A stretch of 39,388 bases of DNA from Hyphomicrobiales bacterium (GCA_900472625.1 UCIT01000081.1:1-39388); one strand, 5' to 3'. Counted from the stretch's first letter, positions 25,754 to 33,471 are shown. Numbers and translations: made by a program. The notes: generated by a model from the sequence alone, not told the origin.

Positions 25754-25791
25754 GTGGCATGGCAGCTCCGGGGAGCAACGCTCCATGCCAC
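25754..25791 (+). promoter_or_regulatory. Nested stem-loop between MarC and TPR-regulator genes
   Basis: GTGGCATGG (25754-25762) pairs perfectly with CCATGCCAC (25783-25791), and inside the loop GCTCC (25765-25769) pairs with GGAGC (25772-25776). There is no T-run after it, and the ribosome site GGAGGGG of the next gene starts 10 nt later, at 25801. It may be a leader structure that affects translation of the next gene, or a processing or termination signal after marC. Confidence 0.5.
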
Positions 25792-25810
25792 ACGCGTTAT
25801 GGAGGGGTCC

Positions 25811-27589
25811 ATGACAGCATCGACGCGAAGTGCCGTTCCGTGTGCCCACGACATCTTGGCGCAGCTCGAACGCATCACGGCCAGCCCTGAATTCCCTGGA
25901 GGCAGCCGGGCGGCGGCGTTCCTGCACTATGTCGTTAGGGAAACGCTCGCTGGGCGGAGCGGCCGGATAAAAGGCTATTCGATCGCCATCGAAGTGTTCG
26001 GTCGCGACGAAACCTTCACTCAGGACGACCCCGTCGTTCGTATCGAAGCGGGACGTCTACGCCGGTCGCTCGAGCGCTACTATCTCGTGAGCGGAAAGAG
26101 TGATCCTGTCAGGATCGACGTGCCAAAGGGTGGCTACGTCCCGGCCTTCACTTGGAACACCGAAGCCTCGGACGTGATCGAAAACGCACCGGCGGCCGTT
26201 TTACCTCCAAGCGAGCCATGGTGGCGCACCGGACGAGCAGCGTTTTTGCTGGCCGCAGCCGGACTGGCGGTCTTCGGGGCGGTTGCTAACGGAGCTTTCA
26301 CCCTTCGTTCCCCCGCCCGATTTGAAGGCGACCCCTATCCGGACCGGCCTTCCCTCGTGGTCGCCCCTTTTGCAAACCTCGGCGATGGACCTACCGCCCT
26401 GCTCTACACGGTCGGGCTCACCGAAGAATTGCTGACGGCGCTGCCGCGGTTCAAGGAGATCAAGGTCTTCGGGCGCGAGACGTCGAAGTCGCTTGCTCCC
26501 GACGTGAACCCGGCGACCGTCCGTGACGAATTGGGCGCCCGGTATATCCTGGCCGGCGGCGTACGCGCTTCCGAGAGCCGGTTGCGCGTCACCGCACGTC
26601 TCCTTGACACCACCGACGACGAGATCGTCTGGTCGCAGGTTTACGATAACGATCTCGGTTCGAGCGATCTCTTTGCGATCCAGTCGGACGTCGCTCGGCG
26701 GGTCGCGACGGCAATCGCTCAGCCCTATGGTGTCATGGCGCAGGCAGAAGCGGCCAACCCGCCGCCTGATGACCCACGCGCTTATGAATGCACCCTTCGG
26801 TTCTACGCATATCGAGCAGAACTGAGCGCCGAGACGCATGCTGCAGTCCGAGAATGCCTGGAGACCGCGGTGGCACGCTACCCGACCTACGCGACGGCGT
26901 GGGCGATGCTGTCGATCGTCTACCTTGATGAAGGTCGCTTCAAATTCAATTCCGAGGCCGGAGCGGAGCCGCCCTTGCAACGCGCATTGAGAGCAGCCCG
27001 GCGTTCGACGCAGATCGATGCCGGCAATACGCGCGGCCTGCAGGCATTGATGATGGCTCTCTTCTTCGACCGGCAGCCGATCGAAGCCATGCGCGTCGGC
27101 GAGCAGGCCCTCGCCACCAATCCGAACGACACCGAACTGATGGGTGAGTACGGAACACGCCTGGCATTTTGCGGTGATTGGCGTCGCGGCGCCGCACTGC
27201 TGGACCAGGCGATCATGCTCAACCCAGGTGGTGGCGGGTTCTACCACGGGACGCGCGCGCTCGCCGCATACATGCTGCACGACAACCCGACGGCTGTTAG
27301 GGAGATCGAACAGGCCGATTTGCAGAAGTTCCCGCTTTATCATGCCGTGGCAGCCGTCATTTACGCCGAGGTCGGCAGGACGGATGAAGCGAAGCGCGAG
27401 GGCGATGCATTCGTCCGCATGCGGCCTGACTTCCTGCCCAACATCGTTACGGAACTGGAGATGCGGAATCTGCAGCCTGCCGACACGGCGAGGCTGATAG
27501 ACGGATTGCGGAAAGCTGGCACGCCGGTCCCGCACGATGTCGGAAGAGATATTGGAGTTGCCGTCGCTGCCGATATGCCAATTCGCTGA
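25811..27589 (+). CDS. TPR protein with CadC/adenylate-cyclase-like N-terminal domain and FlgO/TolB-like domain
   Basis: Product of 592 residues from ATG 25811, preceded by GGAGGGG. Residues about 10-115 match the N-terminal domain common in rhizobial proteins labelled adenylate cyclase or TPR regulators (FLHYVVRETLAGRSGRIKGY, IEVFGRDETF, VVRIEAGRLRRSLERYY, VPKGGYVPAF). One membrane helix lies about 142-163. A TolB/FlgO-like domain follows, about 180-310 (LVVAPFANLGDGPTALLYTV, ARYILAGGVR), then TPR-type helices to about 575. No cyclase catalytic domain is present. The layout, a cytoplasmic N-domain and a periplasmic sensor part, suggests a membrane-bound regulator similar to CadC. It ends the envelope block and could control it, but this is inference. 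Confidence 0.75.
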   Translation: MTASTRSAVPCAHDILAQLERITASPEFPGGSRAAAFLHYVVRETLAGRSGRIKGYSIAIEVFGRDETFTQDDPVVRIEAGRLRRSLERYYLVSGKSDPVRIDVPKGGYVPAFTWNTEASDVIENAPAAVLPPSEPWWRTGRAAFLLAAAGLAVFGAVANGAFTLRSPARFEGDPYPDRPSLVVAPFANLGDGPTALLYTVGLTEELLTALPRFKEIKVFGRETSKSLAPDVNPATVRDELGARYILAGGVRASESRLRVTARLLDTTDDEIVWSQVYDNDLGSSDLFAIQSDVARRVATAIAQPYGVMAQAEAANPPPDDPRAYECTLRFYAYRAELSAETHAAVRECLETAVARYPTYATAWAMLSIVYLDEGRFKFNSEAGAEPPLQRALRAARRSTQIDAGNTRGLQALMMALFFDRQPIEAMRVGEQALATNPNDTELMGEYGTRLAFCGDWRRGAALLDQAIMLNPGGGGFYHGTRALAAYMLHDNPTAVREIEQADLQKFPLYHAVAAVIYAEVGRTDEAKREGDAFVRMRPDFLPNIVTELEMRNLQPADTARLIDGLRKAGTPVPHDVGRDIGVAVAADMPIR

Positions 27590-27626
27590 GCGAAGCATCC
27601 AGCGAAGGCGCCGTTTGAGGAGGAGT

Positions 27627-28106
27627 GTGCAGATCGCCTCGATACCGACGAATGCTAAGGCCTATGCGGGCCTGCTTCTAGTCCAGACCGCGGGCGCCGC
27701 GGCTCTTCTTTGGATCGTCTTTCCGATTTTTCGTGAAGTCCTGATCCATTTCGGCGAGCAGCAGACCATTACTGGCTCGACACAGGCCGCCCTGCTGGGT
27801 TGCACTCTTGTCATGCAGGCATGCTACTGGGCAAGACTAAGATGGGTAGCCGTTCATGCTCCCTTCCACAACATCTTCATCGCGCACTTGATTTCGTTCG
27901 TAGCGCGCCTAAGCTTTCTGTTCGGTGGAGCACTGTTCTCGGCGATTTTCTTCCGGCATCTTCCTGAATTAGGCGTTCTGCCCCCGGTTGGACAGTCGAT
28001 GATTAAAGCAATCTCGATCGGTGCAATTTTATTTGGGCTTTTTTGCTATTCGCTTGAGCTTGAACGCTTTGGAAGGGCGTTGGAAGAACTTGAGCCATTA
28101 AAATAG
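27627..28106 (+). CDS. Four-helix membrane protein of unknown function
   Basis: A 159-residue protein from GTG 27627, with GAGGAGGA immediately upstream; the frame is open to 27537 inside the preceding gene. Hydrophobic segments: AYAGLLLVQTAGAAALLWIV, STQAALLGCTLVMQACYW, FVARLSFLFGGALFSAIFF and AISIGAILFGLFCYSLEL. The C-terminal ELERFGRALEELEPLK is a short cytoplasmic tail. I do not recognise the family. A decayed relative occurs at 10069-10402. It starts 37 nt after the TPR regulator and may be co-transcribed. Confidence 0.7.
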   Translation: MQIASIPTNAKAYAGLLLVQTAGAAALLWIVFPIFREVLIHFGEQQTITGSTQAALLGCTLVMQACYWARLRWVAVHAPFHNIFIAHLISFVARLSFLFGGALFSAIFFRHLPELGVLPPVGQSMIKAISIGAILFGLFCYSLELERFGRALEELEPLK

Positions 28107-28254
28107 CGCGCGATGCTCGCTGTCTTCTTGCAAAGGCGGTACTGCGAGGTCGCTTGGATGTGCGGCCAGGGGGCGGCCGCCCAGCCGAACAGGAGTAACG
28201 GGCTAGCGGGGCGGCAAGCCGACCGTGCGGCCGGATGTGAAACCCCGACGCTGT

Positions 28255-28545
28255 TCATCGAGTTCCTCGCCTACTCCGAAAGACTACCGGTACCAGCGAT
28301 GATCGCAGGGCGGACAGAAATTCGGCAGTCTCCATGATCTTAAATTGAATCGGAAAACTGTCGCCGAGCAACCTCAACAAGGCGTCATGCGTTTCGTCTG
28401 CGCCGCTGCAGACGGCATCCATCCGCAGAATGACGCGGTATCCCAGATCGATAGCTCCATAGCGCAGCGCTCACGCATACGTCGGTCTCGCCGCCGGTCA
28501 CGACCAAAGTTCGGACACGTTTGCTCTGGAGTTGACCGTCTAACG
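28255..28545 (-). pseudogene. Isochorismatase-family cysteine hydrolase remnant
   Basis: In one frame KRVRTLVVTGGETDVCV carries the family motif G-G-E-T-D-V-C-V with the catalytic Cys. One extra or missing base near 28464-28470 moves the frame to YGAIDLGYRVILRMDAVCSG, then ADETHDALLRLLGDSF and a full C-terminus ending at TGA 28255. The N-terminal half with the catalytic Asp and Lys is absent. It is a broken gene. The first frame is continuous with the DUF2934 gene upstream. Confidence 0.7.
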
Positions 28546-28933
28546 CAAGCTCGCGGGGTTTTCCGGAAAGATTGGGAACCGAGCCGGTGGGAGACCCCTC
28601 GCCCTCCCTCGACCGAGGAGCTACTTGATGATCGCCTTGAGATGACCAAGTCTGTGGCAAGTCTTCACCGCCAGATTTCTCTTCCGCCTCCGCTTCCAAC
28701 CAGTGACGCTCGTGGGCGCCTTCCGGTCTGCCTCCTGCTTCCCACTTTTCATAGGCGCGCAGCCTTGTTTTTTCGCTGTCCATGAGCGCCGTCGCGATAT
28801 CGTCGACGCTTCGATAGCCTTCGTTGTCGAGATTGATCGCCGAGGCCCAGAAGACCTGTAAAGACTGCTCGTTCGGTGGGAGTTCTTGGAAGCGGTTGGT
28901 GGCGTCGGCGTAAGTGGTGGCACCGTCGCTCAA
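28385..28933 (-). CDS. DUF2934 domain protein fused in frame to an isochorismatase fragment
   Basis: The 182-codon frame starts at TTG 28933 (ribosome site unclear). Residues about 51-85 fit DUF2934, a short rhizobial/proteobacterial motif: RLRAYEKWEAGGRPEGAHER, then HWLEAEAE. The N-terminal 50 residues (NRFQELPPNEQSLQVFWASA) are of unknown origin. After residue about 100 the frame runs through Gly/Ser/Arg-rich sequence into the isochorismatase motif TGGETDVCV and then out of frame to a stop at 28385. Most likely the original DUF2934 gene lost its stop by deletion or frameshift. The function of DUF2934 is unknown; many members are small stress-associated proteins. Confidence 0.5.
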   Translation of the reverse strand: MSDGATTYADATNRFQELPPNEQSLQVFWASAINLDNEGYRSVDDIATALMDSEKTRLRAYEKWEAGGRPEGAHERHWLEAEAEEKSGGEDLPQTWSSQGDHQVAPRSREGEGSPTGSVPNLSGKPRELALDGQLQSKRVRTLVVTGGETDVCVSAALWSYRSGIPRHSADGCRLQRRRRNA

Positions 28934-28951
28934 GACGTTGAAATACTCCGC

Positions 28952-29065
28952 TTAAGGCGATGGAGCAGCTAAAGCTTGAGGTCCCTGCCGAGACGACTTG
29001 CGAACTTTCCGGTATTCGGTAGCGACCGCCGTCAATGCAGTCTCCCTTGGAATTTTTTCGCTCAC
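28952..29065 (-). CDS. Possible 37-residue small protein
   Basis: GTG 29065 is preceded by GGGGAGG with 5-nt spacing, a strong ribosome site. The product (reading Met-SEKIPRETALTAVATEYRK, then VRKSSRQGPQALAAPSP) is basic and polar with no recognised domain. It lies 41 nt downstream of the DHFR-like gene on the same strand. The ribosome site is the main argument; coding is not proven. Confidence 0.3.
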   Translation of the reverse strand: MSEKIPRETALTAVATEYRKVRKSSRQGPQALAAPSP

Positions 29066-29106
29066 GACGGCCTCCCCGTGAACAAGTCGCCGTGAGAGGT
29101 CCTCGG

Positions 29107-29748
29107 CTATCGTCGAAAAGTAAGGTGGATGGTGCCGCTCGGCGCCGTTTCTGACTTGATCGTGAAGCCGGTTTCCAGGCCGCGAAGGTCGTCCCACAGG
29201 CGGATGCCGCGCCCGAGCAAGATCGGCGTGATGGCGACGTGAAGGCGGTCGACGAGGCCGGCCTTGAGGTAGTCGCGAACGACGGTCGGACCGCCGCCGA
29301 TCCTCACATCCTTGCCGTTTGCGACGCTCACAGCCTGCTGGAGCGCATCGGCCGGATGGGTATCGATGAAGTGGAAAGTGGTGCCACCGGCCATCTTCAG
29401 GGAGGGCTGTTGCTTATGGCTGAGGACAAAGACCGGAACGCCGAACGGCGGCTCGTCGCCCCACCAGCCACGCCAATTCGGATCGTCTGGAAAATTGTGG
29501 AGTCCGAACATGCCGGCACCCATGATCTCGGCCCCGACATTGGCGGAATACGCCTTCGCGTATTCGTCGTCGAGATCTGTGGTCCCTGCCCCCGTCTTAT
29601 CCTTGAACACCCGCTCGCGAAACGTTCGCGTCGCCGCATATGCGCCGACGAGCCGTGGCCAGTCTTCGCCGAACGGGACGTCGGGCGTCTGATCTGTCGT
29701 TGTCGCGAAGCCATCGAGCGAGATCATGAGATCGACACGAACTGCCAT
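29107..29748 (-). CDS. Dihydrofolate reductase family protein (RibD C-terminal-like)
   Basis: A 213-residue protein of the RibD-C/DHFR-like fold: VDLMISLDGFATTTDQTPDV at the start, NVGAEIMGAGMFGL, PVFVLSHKQQPSL, VSVANGKDVRIGGGPTVVRDYL (NADPH-binding GGGP) and HVAITPILLGRGIRLWDDL. These are NADPH-dependent reductases of unknown substrate, not classical FolA. The ribosome site is AGGAGG close to ATG 29748. The gene is divergent from an ArsR-type regulator, whose two operator-like repeats lie between them, so it is probably repressed by that regulator. Confidence 0.85.
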   Translation of the reverse strand: MAVRVDLMISLDGFATTTDQTPDVPFGEDWPRLVGAYAATRTFRERVFKDKTGAGTTDLDDEYAKAYSANVGAEIMGAGMFGLHNFPDDPNWRGWWGDEPPFGVPVFVLSHKQQPSLKMAGGTTFHFIDTHPADALQQAVSVANGKDVRIGGGPTVVRDYLKAGLVDRLHVAITPILLGRGIRLWDDLRGLETGFTIKSETAPSGTIHLTFRR

Positions 29749-29797
29749 CGGTCCTCCTGGTGAACGGTTGGATGGCCCAGTAACAAGCGGGCTTTAA

Positions 29798-29847
29798 ACT
29801 AAGGTATGTACCTACATATCCAGCCCCAAATACTAAGGCAAGTACCT
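29798..29847. promoter_or_regulatory. Two operator-like repeats between DHFR-like and ArsR genes
   Basis: ACTAAGGTATGTACCT (29798-29813) and ACTAAGGCAAGTACCT (29832-29847) are direct repeats (14 of 16 identical), 34 bp apart. The first contains the perfect 12-bp palindrome AGGTATGTACCT. This is a good candidate for autoregulation by the ArsR-family product and control of both divergent units. Confidence 0.6.
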
Positions 29848-29883
29848 TTTTATTCTTGACCGGCGCTTCCAGCCATTTTACTG

Positions 29884-30246
29884 ATGCGCATGCCTTATCA
29901 TTCGACCCCGCTCGACCTCGCCTTTCATGCCCTCAGCGACCCGACCCGCCGCGCCGTGGTGTCGCGGTTGGTCGAGGGCGAGCTGCCGGTCAGCGCGCTG
30001 GCCGAGCCTTTCGAGATGGCGCTGCCCTCCTTCGCCCAGCATCTAAAGGTGCTGGAAGATTGCGGGCTGATCGTCAGCGAAAAGCGCGGCCGCAGCCGCT
30101 GGTGCCGGCTGGCACAGGCGCGCTTCGATGAGGCGGCCGACTGGATGGAAGCGGAGCGCCGTCGCTGGACCAAGCGGCTGGATCGGCTGGAAGTCTACCT
30201 GGACAAGACGCAAGAGGATGACGAAGGACATGGCAAATCTGTTTGA
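29884..30246 (+). CDS. ArsR-family transcriptional regulator
   Basis: A 120-residue winged-helix repressor of the ArsR/SmtB fold: LAFHALSDPTRRAVVSRLVE, the recognition-helix region MALPSFAQHLKVLEDCGLIV, and the wing KRGRSRWCRLAQARFDEAAD. There is no metal-binding Cys motif such as ELCVCDL, so it belongs to the non-metal branch that is usually next to SRPBCC (AHSA1) genes. The SRPBCC gene overlaps its 3' end by 17 nt, and a DHFR-like gene is divergent. Start ATG 29884 or 29890; neither has a good ribosome site, so leaderless or weak translation is possible. Confidence 0.9.
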   Translation: MRMPYHSTPLDLAFHALSDPTRRAVVSRLVEGELPVSALAEPFEMALPSFAQHLKVLEDCGLIVSEKRGRSRWCRLAQARFDEAADWMEAERRRWTKRLDRLEVYLDKTQEDDEGHGKSV

Positions 30247-30709
30247 CACCTGGTCTCTCGACCGCGAAATCGTGCTGGTAAAGCTGCTCAACCACCCGCG
30301 CGACAAGGTCTTTGCCGCCTGGATGGACCCAAAGGCGCTGGCGGAATGGTATGGCCCGGCAGGCCTCAGCATCGAGACCCACGAAGCCGATATCCGCGAG
30401 GGCGGCGTCTGGCGGTTCGACATGGTGGGTGTATTCGAGGGCAAGAAGCAGCGCTTCTCCAACCTGATGCGCTTTCTGGAAATCGTGCCGAACGAGCGGA
30501 TCGTGATGGACTATGGCACGCCCGATCCAGACGATCCCGACCGCTTTCGCGCCACGGTGACCTTCGACGAGCAGAGCGACGGCAAGACGGTGCTGACCAT
30601 GCGCCAGCTCCACCCCAGCGCCAAGCGGCGGCGGGCGGTAATCGGCTTCGGCGCGGTGGAATACGGGCTGCAGACGCTGGACGGCCTCGCCGCCTGGCTG
30701 GACCGCTGA
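30230..30709 (+). CDS. SRPBCC (AHSA1/CalC-like) domain protein
   Basis: A 159-residue START-like protein of the AHSA1 branch: VLVKLLNHPRDKVFAAWMDP, LAEWYGPAGLSIETHEADIR, GGVWRFDMVGVFEGKKQRFS, and VTFDEQSDGKTVLTMRQLHP. ATG 30230 has GAAGGA upstream; ATG 30218 is possible. It overlaps the ArsR gene, and the two belong to a widespread ArsR-SRPBCC pair whose ligand is generally unknown. A hydrophobic cavity binding a small molecule is expected from the fold. Confidence 0.85.
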   Translation: MANLFDTWSLDREIVLVKLLNHPRDKVFAAWMDPKALAEWYGPAGLSIETHEADIREGGVWRFDMVGVFEGKKQRFSNLMRFLEIVPNERIVMDYGTPDPDDPDRFRATVTFDEQSDGKTVLTMRQLHPSAKRRRAVIGFGAVEYGLQTLDGLAAWLDR

Positions 30710-31076
30710 ACCTTATGTCACGGCGGCAAAACCTTAGATGTCCCGCGATGTAGAGTACTTTTTTAAACCTGCATGGCCGGTTGAACTGGCAGCCGACACG
30801 CTGGCAACGGCTAAATAGCCGCGTGTTTATCCTCGGAACCATCGCCGGCGTCAGACGGGTGGCCGTTCCGAGGATGTTCACGGTTTCATACCGGCCGATC
30901 CGAGCGACAATTCCCCCGGTGCGAGGGCCAGCCCGGCGCATCCGAGCATGTCACCTGCCTTAATTCTGAGCTCGAACTTTCGAACTCGAACCAGCCGCTG
31001 CTAATAAGCTCGACGGGAGGGAACCCTTTTCGTGGCTAAGGAGAAGTTGAGCGTCGCAAGAGTTGTGACGTTGGCC
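30710..31076. other. Intergenic region with two adjacent inverted repeats
   Basis: No coding region recognised. At 30796-30826 ACACG...CGTGT encloses the perfect hairpin CGGCTA-aa-TAGCCG and is followed by TTTAT, possibly a weak terminator of the ArsR-SRPBCC unit. Directly after, ATCCTCGGAAC (30829-30839) and GTTCCGAGGAT (30865-30875) are perfect 11-bp inverted repeats with a 25-nt loop. Confidence 0.5.
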
Positions 31077-31433
31077 TTAACTCTTGGAATCGCCCTCAAG
31101 TATAGCCGCAGCCTGGATAGCGGCGGGATCGACCTTCAAATGCAAGTATTCGATCATCGACTTCAATGTTGAATCAGTCAAATTTGACGGCATTAATACA
31201 CCCGTCGAACCCATCTCGTCCCTATCAACCAGGCCGTCGCCATCGTGGTCCATCTTTGCGTTCATGTCCACGGTAGGGTTGCCCTTGTCATCCAGTTTCA
31301 GCCCCGGTTTTAGCACCTCGTTGAAGCTCGCGAACTCTTCGGAATTTAGTTTGTCGTCGCCATCGCGATCAAACTTTGTGAAGGCGTTGTTGAGCATCTG
31401 CGACAGTTGCGTCGCCGTTGAGGTTACTGTCAT
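31077..31433 (-). CDS. EF-hand calcium-binding protein
   Basis: A 118-residue protein from ATG 31433, preceded by GGGAGGA; upstream extension of the frame to 31553 is not needed. Two EF-hand loops: DRDGDDKLNSEE (residues 22-33) and DHDGDGLVDRDE (62-73), both with acidic residues at positions 1, 3, 5 and 12. A 28-residue linker separates the hands. No signal peptide, so it is presumably a cytosolic Ca2+ sensor or buffer. It is flanked by long gaps on both sides and looks monocistronic. Confidence 0.85.
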   Translation of the reverse strand: MTVTSTATQLSQMLNNAFTKFDRDGDDKLNSEEFASFNEVLKPGLKLDDKGNPTVDMNAKMDHDGDGLVDRDEMGSTGVLMPSNLTDSTLKSMIEYLHLKVDPAAIQAAAILEGDSKS

Positions 31434-31771
31434 GTTTTTCCTCCCAAATATCAAACCAAGTAAGCGGTTCCCTGGCAGTTGGTATCCGGCAAAACTTGAG
31501 CAAAGCTGGATTTTATGGCTTGCCGCATGCGAGGTTGAAAGCAGACACTCCAAGCGAAGTTATTGCTCCAAAAGGTTATAATTGCTCGGAGAATCCACAC
31601 GGTTTGTTCTGCATCAATGGCATGGAACTGGCCCTGCGGAACCCCTCGAAGGGTTCAACTGTCTGGCCTGAACGTAGGGCGGGAGTTCGCTGCTCCGCAT
31701 CACAGAATCGCATTCTAAAAAGGCCGTAAGAACACCATCTCCCGGCCAATTTTTCGCTTGTCGATGATCCC
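31434..31771. other. Intergenic region without a recognised gene
   Basis: Only short ORFs without domains. A small dyad GAACCC/GGGTTC occurs near 31638-31655. The leader of the EF-hand gene occupies the first bases. Confidence 0.4.
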
Positions 31772-32473
31772 CTACGCCACGACGGCGCCGGCTTTCACAC
31801 TGGCGAGAAGCTTGATGAGCGCCTGCGCTCCCGCGGTGGAGGATGCCGGGTTCTGCCCGGTGATCAATATGCCGTCGGTGATAGCAAAGCTCTCCCAGTT
31901 CGCCTTCTTCTCATAGAGACCGCCGAGACGTTTGAGCTCATCTTCAACAAGGAAAGGAACAACATTCGTCAGTTGCACTTCCTCCTCTTCGCCATTGGTA
32001 AAGCCTGTCACCTGTTTTCCCTTGACGATCGGAGCGCCGTTATAGGTGACTCGGTGAAGCACGGCGGGCGCGTGGCAGACTGCCGCCACCGGCTTACCGG
32101 CGTTGTAGAAGGATTCGATCAGCTTGATGGAATCCGGATTGTCTACCAAATCCCACATTGGACCATGGCCACCGGGATAGAAGACGGCGTCGAAATCTTC
32201 TGAGCGAACTTCGCTCAGCTTCTTGGTGCTCGCGAAAACCTTCTGCGCGGCCTCGTCTGCCTTGAACCGCGTCATGGCGGGCGTCTGATTTTCCGGAAGA
32301 TCGCTTTTTGGGTCGATTGGAGGTTGCCCCCCTTTGGGGGACACGAGTGTCAAGTCGACGCCAGCATCGCGGAAGACGTAGTATGGTGCGGCGCCCTCCT
32401 CCAGCCAAAAACCAGTCTTGCGCCCCGTGCTTCCGAGGGTGTCGTGCGAGGTGAATACCATAAGGATCTTCAT
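31772..32473 (-). CDS. DJ-1/PfpI family protein (Hsp31 / class I glutamine amidotransferase-like)
   Basis: A 233-residue DJ-1 superfamily protein with the Hsp31-type layout: GRKTGFWLEEGAAPYYVFRD (acidic residue Glu25/26), VFYPGGHGPMWDLVDN, the nucleophile elbow AAVCHAPAVL with Cys133 and His134, then GKQVTGFTNGEEEEV and ILITGQNPASS. Relatives act as glyoxalase III or chaperone-like protein deglycases, removing methylglyoxal damage. Strong ribosome site AAGGAG 7 nt before ATG 32473. It is last in a minus-strand run with tautomerases, DsbA-like and SDR genes, but a probable terminator at 33142 separates it from the upstream members. Confidence 0.9.
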   Translation of the reverse strand: MKILMVFTSHDTLGSTGRKTGFWLEEGAAPYYVFRDAGVDLTLVSPKGGQPPIDPKSDLPENQTPAMTRFKADEAAQKVFASTKKLSEVRSEDFDAVFYPGGHGPMWDLVDNPDSIKLIESFYNAGKPVAAVCHAPAVLHRVTYNGAPIVKGKQVTGFTNGEEEEVQLTNVVPFLVEDELKRLGGLYEKKANWESFAITDGILITGQNPASSTAGAQALIKLLASVKAGAVVA

Positions 32474-32616
32474 GCCTAGGCTCCTTCCACTTCTCTGAAT
32501 TCGCAGCCGGTCGGCTGCACGACGGAAAGCATGTCTTGGATTAGCGGGATTTGCATGTGCACGTTAGTATCGCCCATACCTTGGTGTCGGTTCCGCCATA
32601 CGGGATGCAAGCGCTA

Positions 32617-33005
32617 TCAAAGCTCGCCTGTCAGGAACTGCGCGCTACCCATGCCGAAGGACCAATCTTCGTCCGAGTTAATATTCAGACAGACCATTAC
32701 GTCGGATGGCGCCACGTTGCATTTAGTCTGCAGCGCGCGGGTGAGGCTTGAGTAGAAAGCAACCTTGGCATCACGCGACCTCGGACGGCTGGTGATTTCG
32801 AGCAGTAGGAATCTCTCGCTTCGGGTGATGTCGAGCCCGGTGTCGAGAGCGCGAACATGCGACGCTTGGTGCTCCTGGAGTATCTGGTACCGATCTCGCG
32901 GCGGAACCCTGAAAGACTCGACGACGACGTCGTGGATGTATCGAGCAGCACGTCGAGCTCCAACGGCGAACGACCTTTCAGGATATGGATTTTGACAAGG
33001 GGCAT
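32617..33005 (-). pseudogene. Tautomerase-superfamily gene with one frameshift
   Basis: ATG 33005 (GGAG 7 nt upstream) starts MPLVKIHILKGRSPLELDVLLD with the family's N-terminal Pro. At 32937-32940 the frame breaks; shifting by one base restores IHDVVVESFRVPPRDRYQIL, QEHQASHVRALDTGLDITRS, FLLLEITSRPRSRDAKVAFY and the ending SAQFLTGEL at TGA 32617. Length would be about 129 residues, normal for the YusQ/cis-CaaD-like branch. A one-base deletion (GAT ACN ATC to GAT AC ATC) explains it. Either a recent mutation or a read error, since the rest is well preserved. Confidence 0.85.
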
Positions 33006-33141
33006 TGGCGTCTCCAAAATTTCCGAAAACAGCGTCGCCCAGAACTTTCCGCCAAGCATGGGGCCACCGCTATTGTACGATGGTATTTCGAAGCGCTGAC
33101 GGCACCGAGGACGCCAGCCTCCAGGTCAGATGGCAAAACCC

Positions 33142-33171
33142 GCGCGCCGCCGGTGATCACCGGCGGCGCGC
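33142..33171 (-). terminator. Perfect 30-bp palindrome, probable terminator after the 4-OT gene
   Basis: A perfect 15+15 bp palindrome centred on TGATCA between 33156 and 33157, with GC-rich arms beginning GCGCGCCGCC. On the minus strand it is followed by GGGTTTT. It is 27 nt past the 4-OT stop codon. Confidence 0.6.
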
Positions 33172-33198
33172 ATGTACTTGCCCTGAACCTTCGGGACG

Positions 33199-33435
33199 TC
33201 AGGCTTTGCCTTCGGCCTTCTTCTTCCGGTATTGGACGGTCGGAAGGCCGCCCCAGCCCCAGTTGTCCAGGTCGACTTCCTCAATCACCACGTAAGTTGA
33301 TTCCAGCGGCTTGTTGAGTACGTCGAGCATGACCTGGCTGACGCCAGCGATGATGGCGGCTTTCTCCTCTGACGTTACCGAGGTGCGGTCAGGGGTCGTA
33401 CCTTCACGGGTTACTTGTACGGTGACGATAGGCAA
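33199..33435 (-). CDS. 4-oxalocrotonate tautomerase family protein (TTG start)
   Basis: A 78-residue tautomerase. TTG 33435 is the only sensible start, because it puts Pro directly after Met (MPIVTVQVTREGTTPDRTSV) and has AAGGAG 8 nt upstream. The helix EEKAAIIAGVSQVMLDVL and the strand YVVIEEVDLDNWGWGGLP are typical. It lies 36 nt after the DsbA-like gene, in the same operon, and is followed by a strong palindrome that likely ends the transcript. Substrate unknown. Confidence 0.88.
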   Translation of the reverse strand: MPIVTVQVTREGTTPDRTSVTSEEKAAIIAGVSQVMLDVLNKPLESTYVVIEEVDLDNWGWGGLPTVQYRKKKAEGKA

Positions 33436-33471
33436 TTCCTATTCTCCTTGTTCGATAACCTCGTCGATCTG

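Noticed and set aside
26201..27598. A 465-codon minus-strand ORF opposite the TPR regulator
   Set aside because: It is a shadow of the GC-rich coding strand; the product has no domain or ribosome site, while the plus strand shows clear domains.
28165..28190. GGGCGGCCGCCC palindrome
   Set aside because: A GC-only 12-bp palindrome in GC-rich DNA with no T-run or repeat partner; likely chance.
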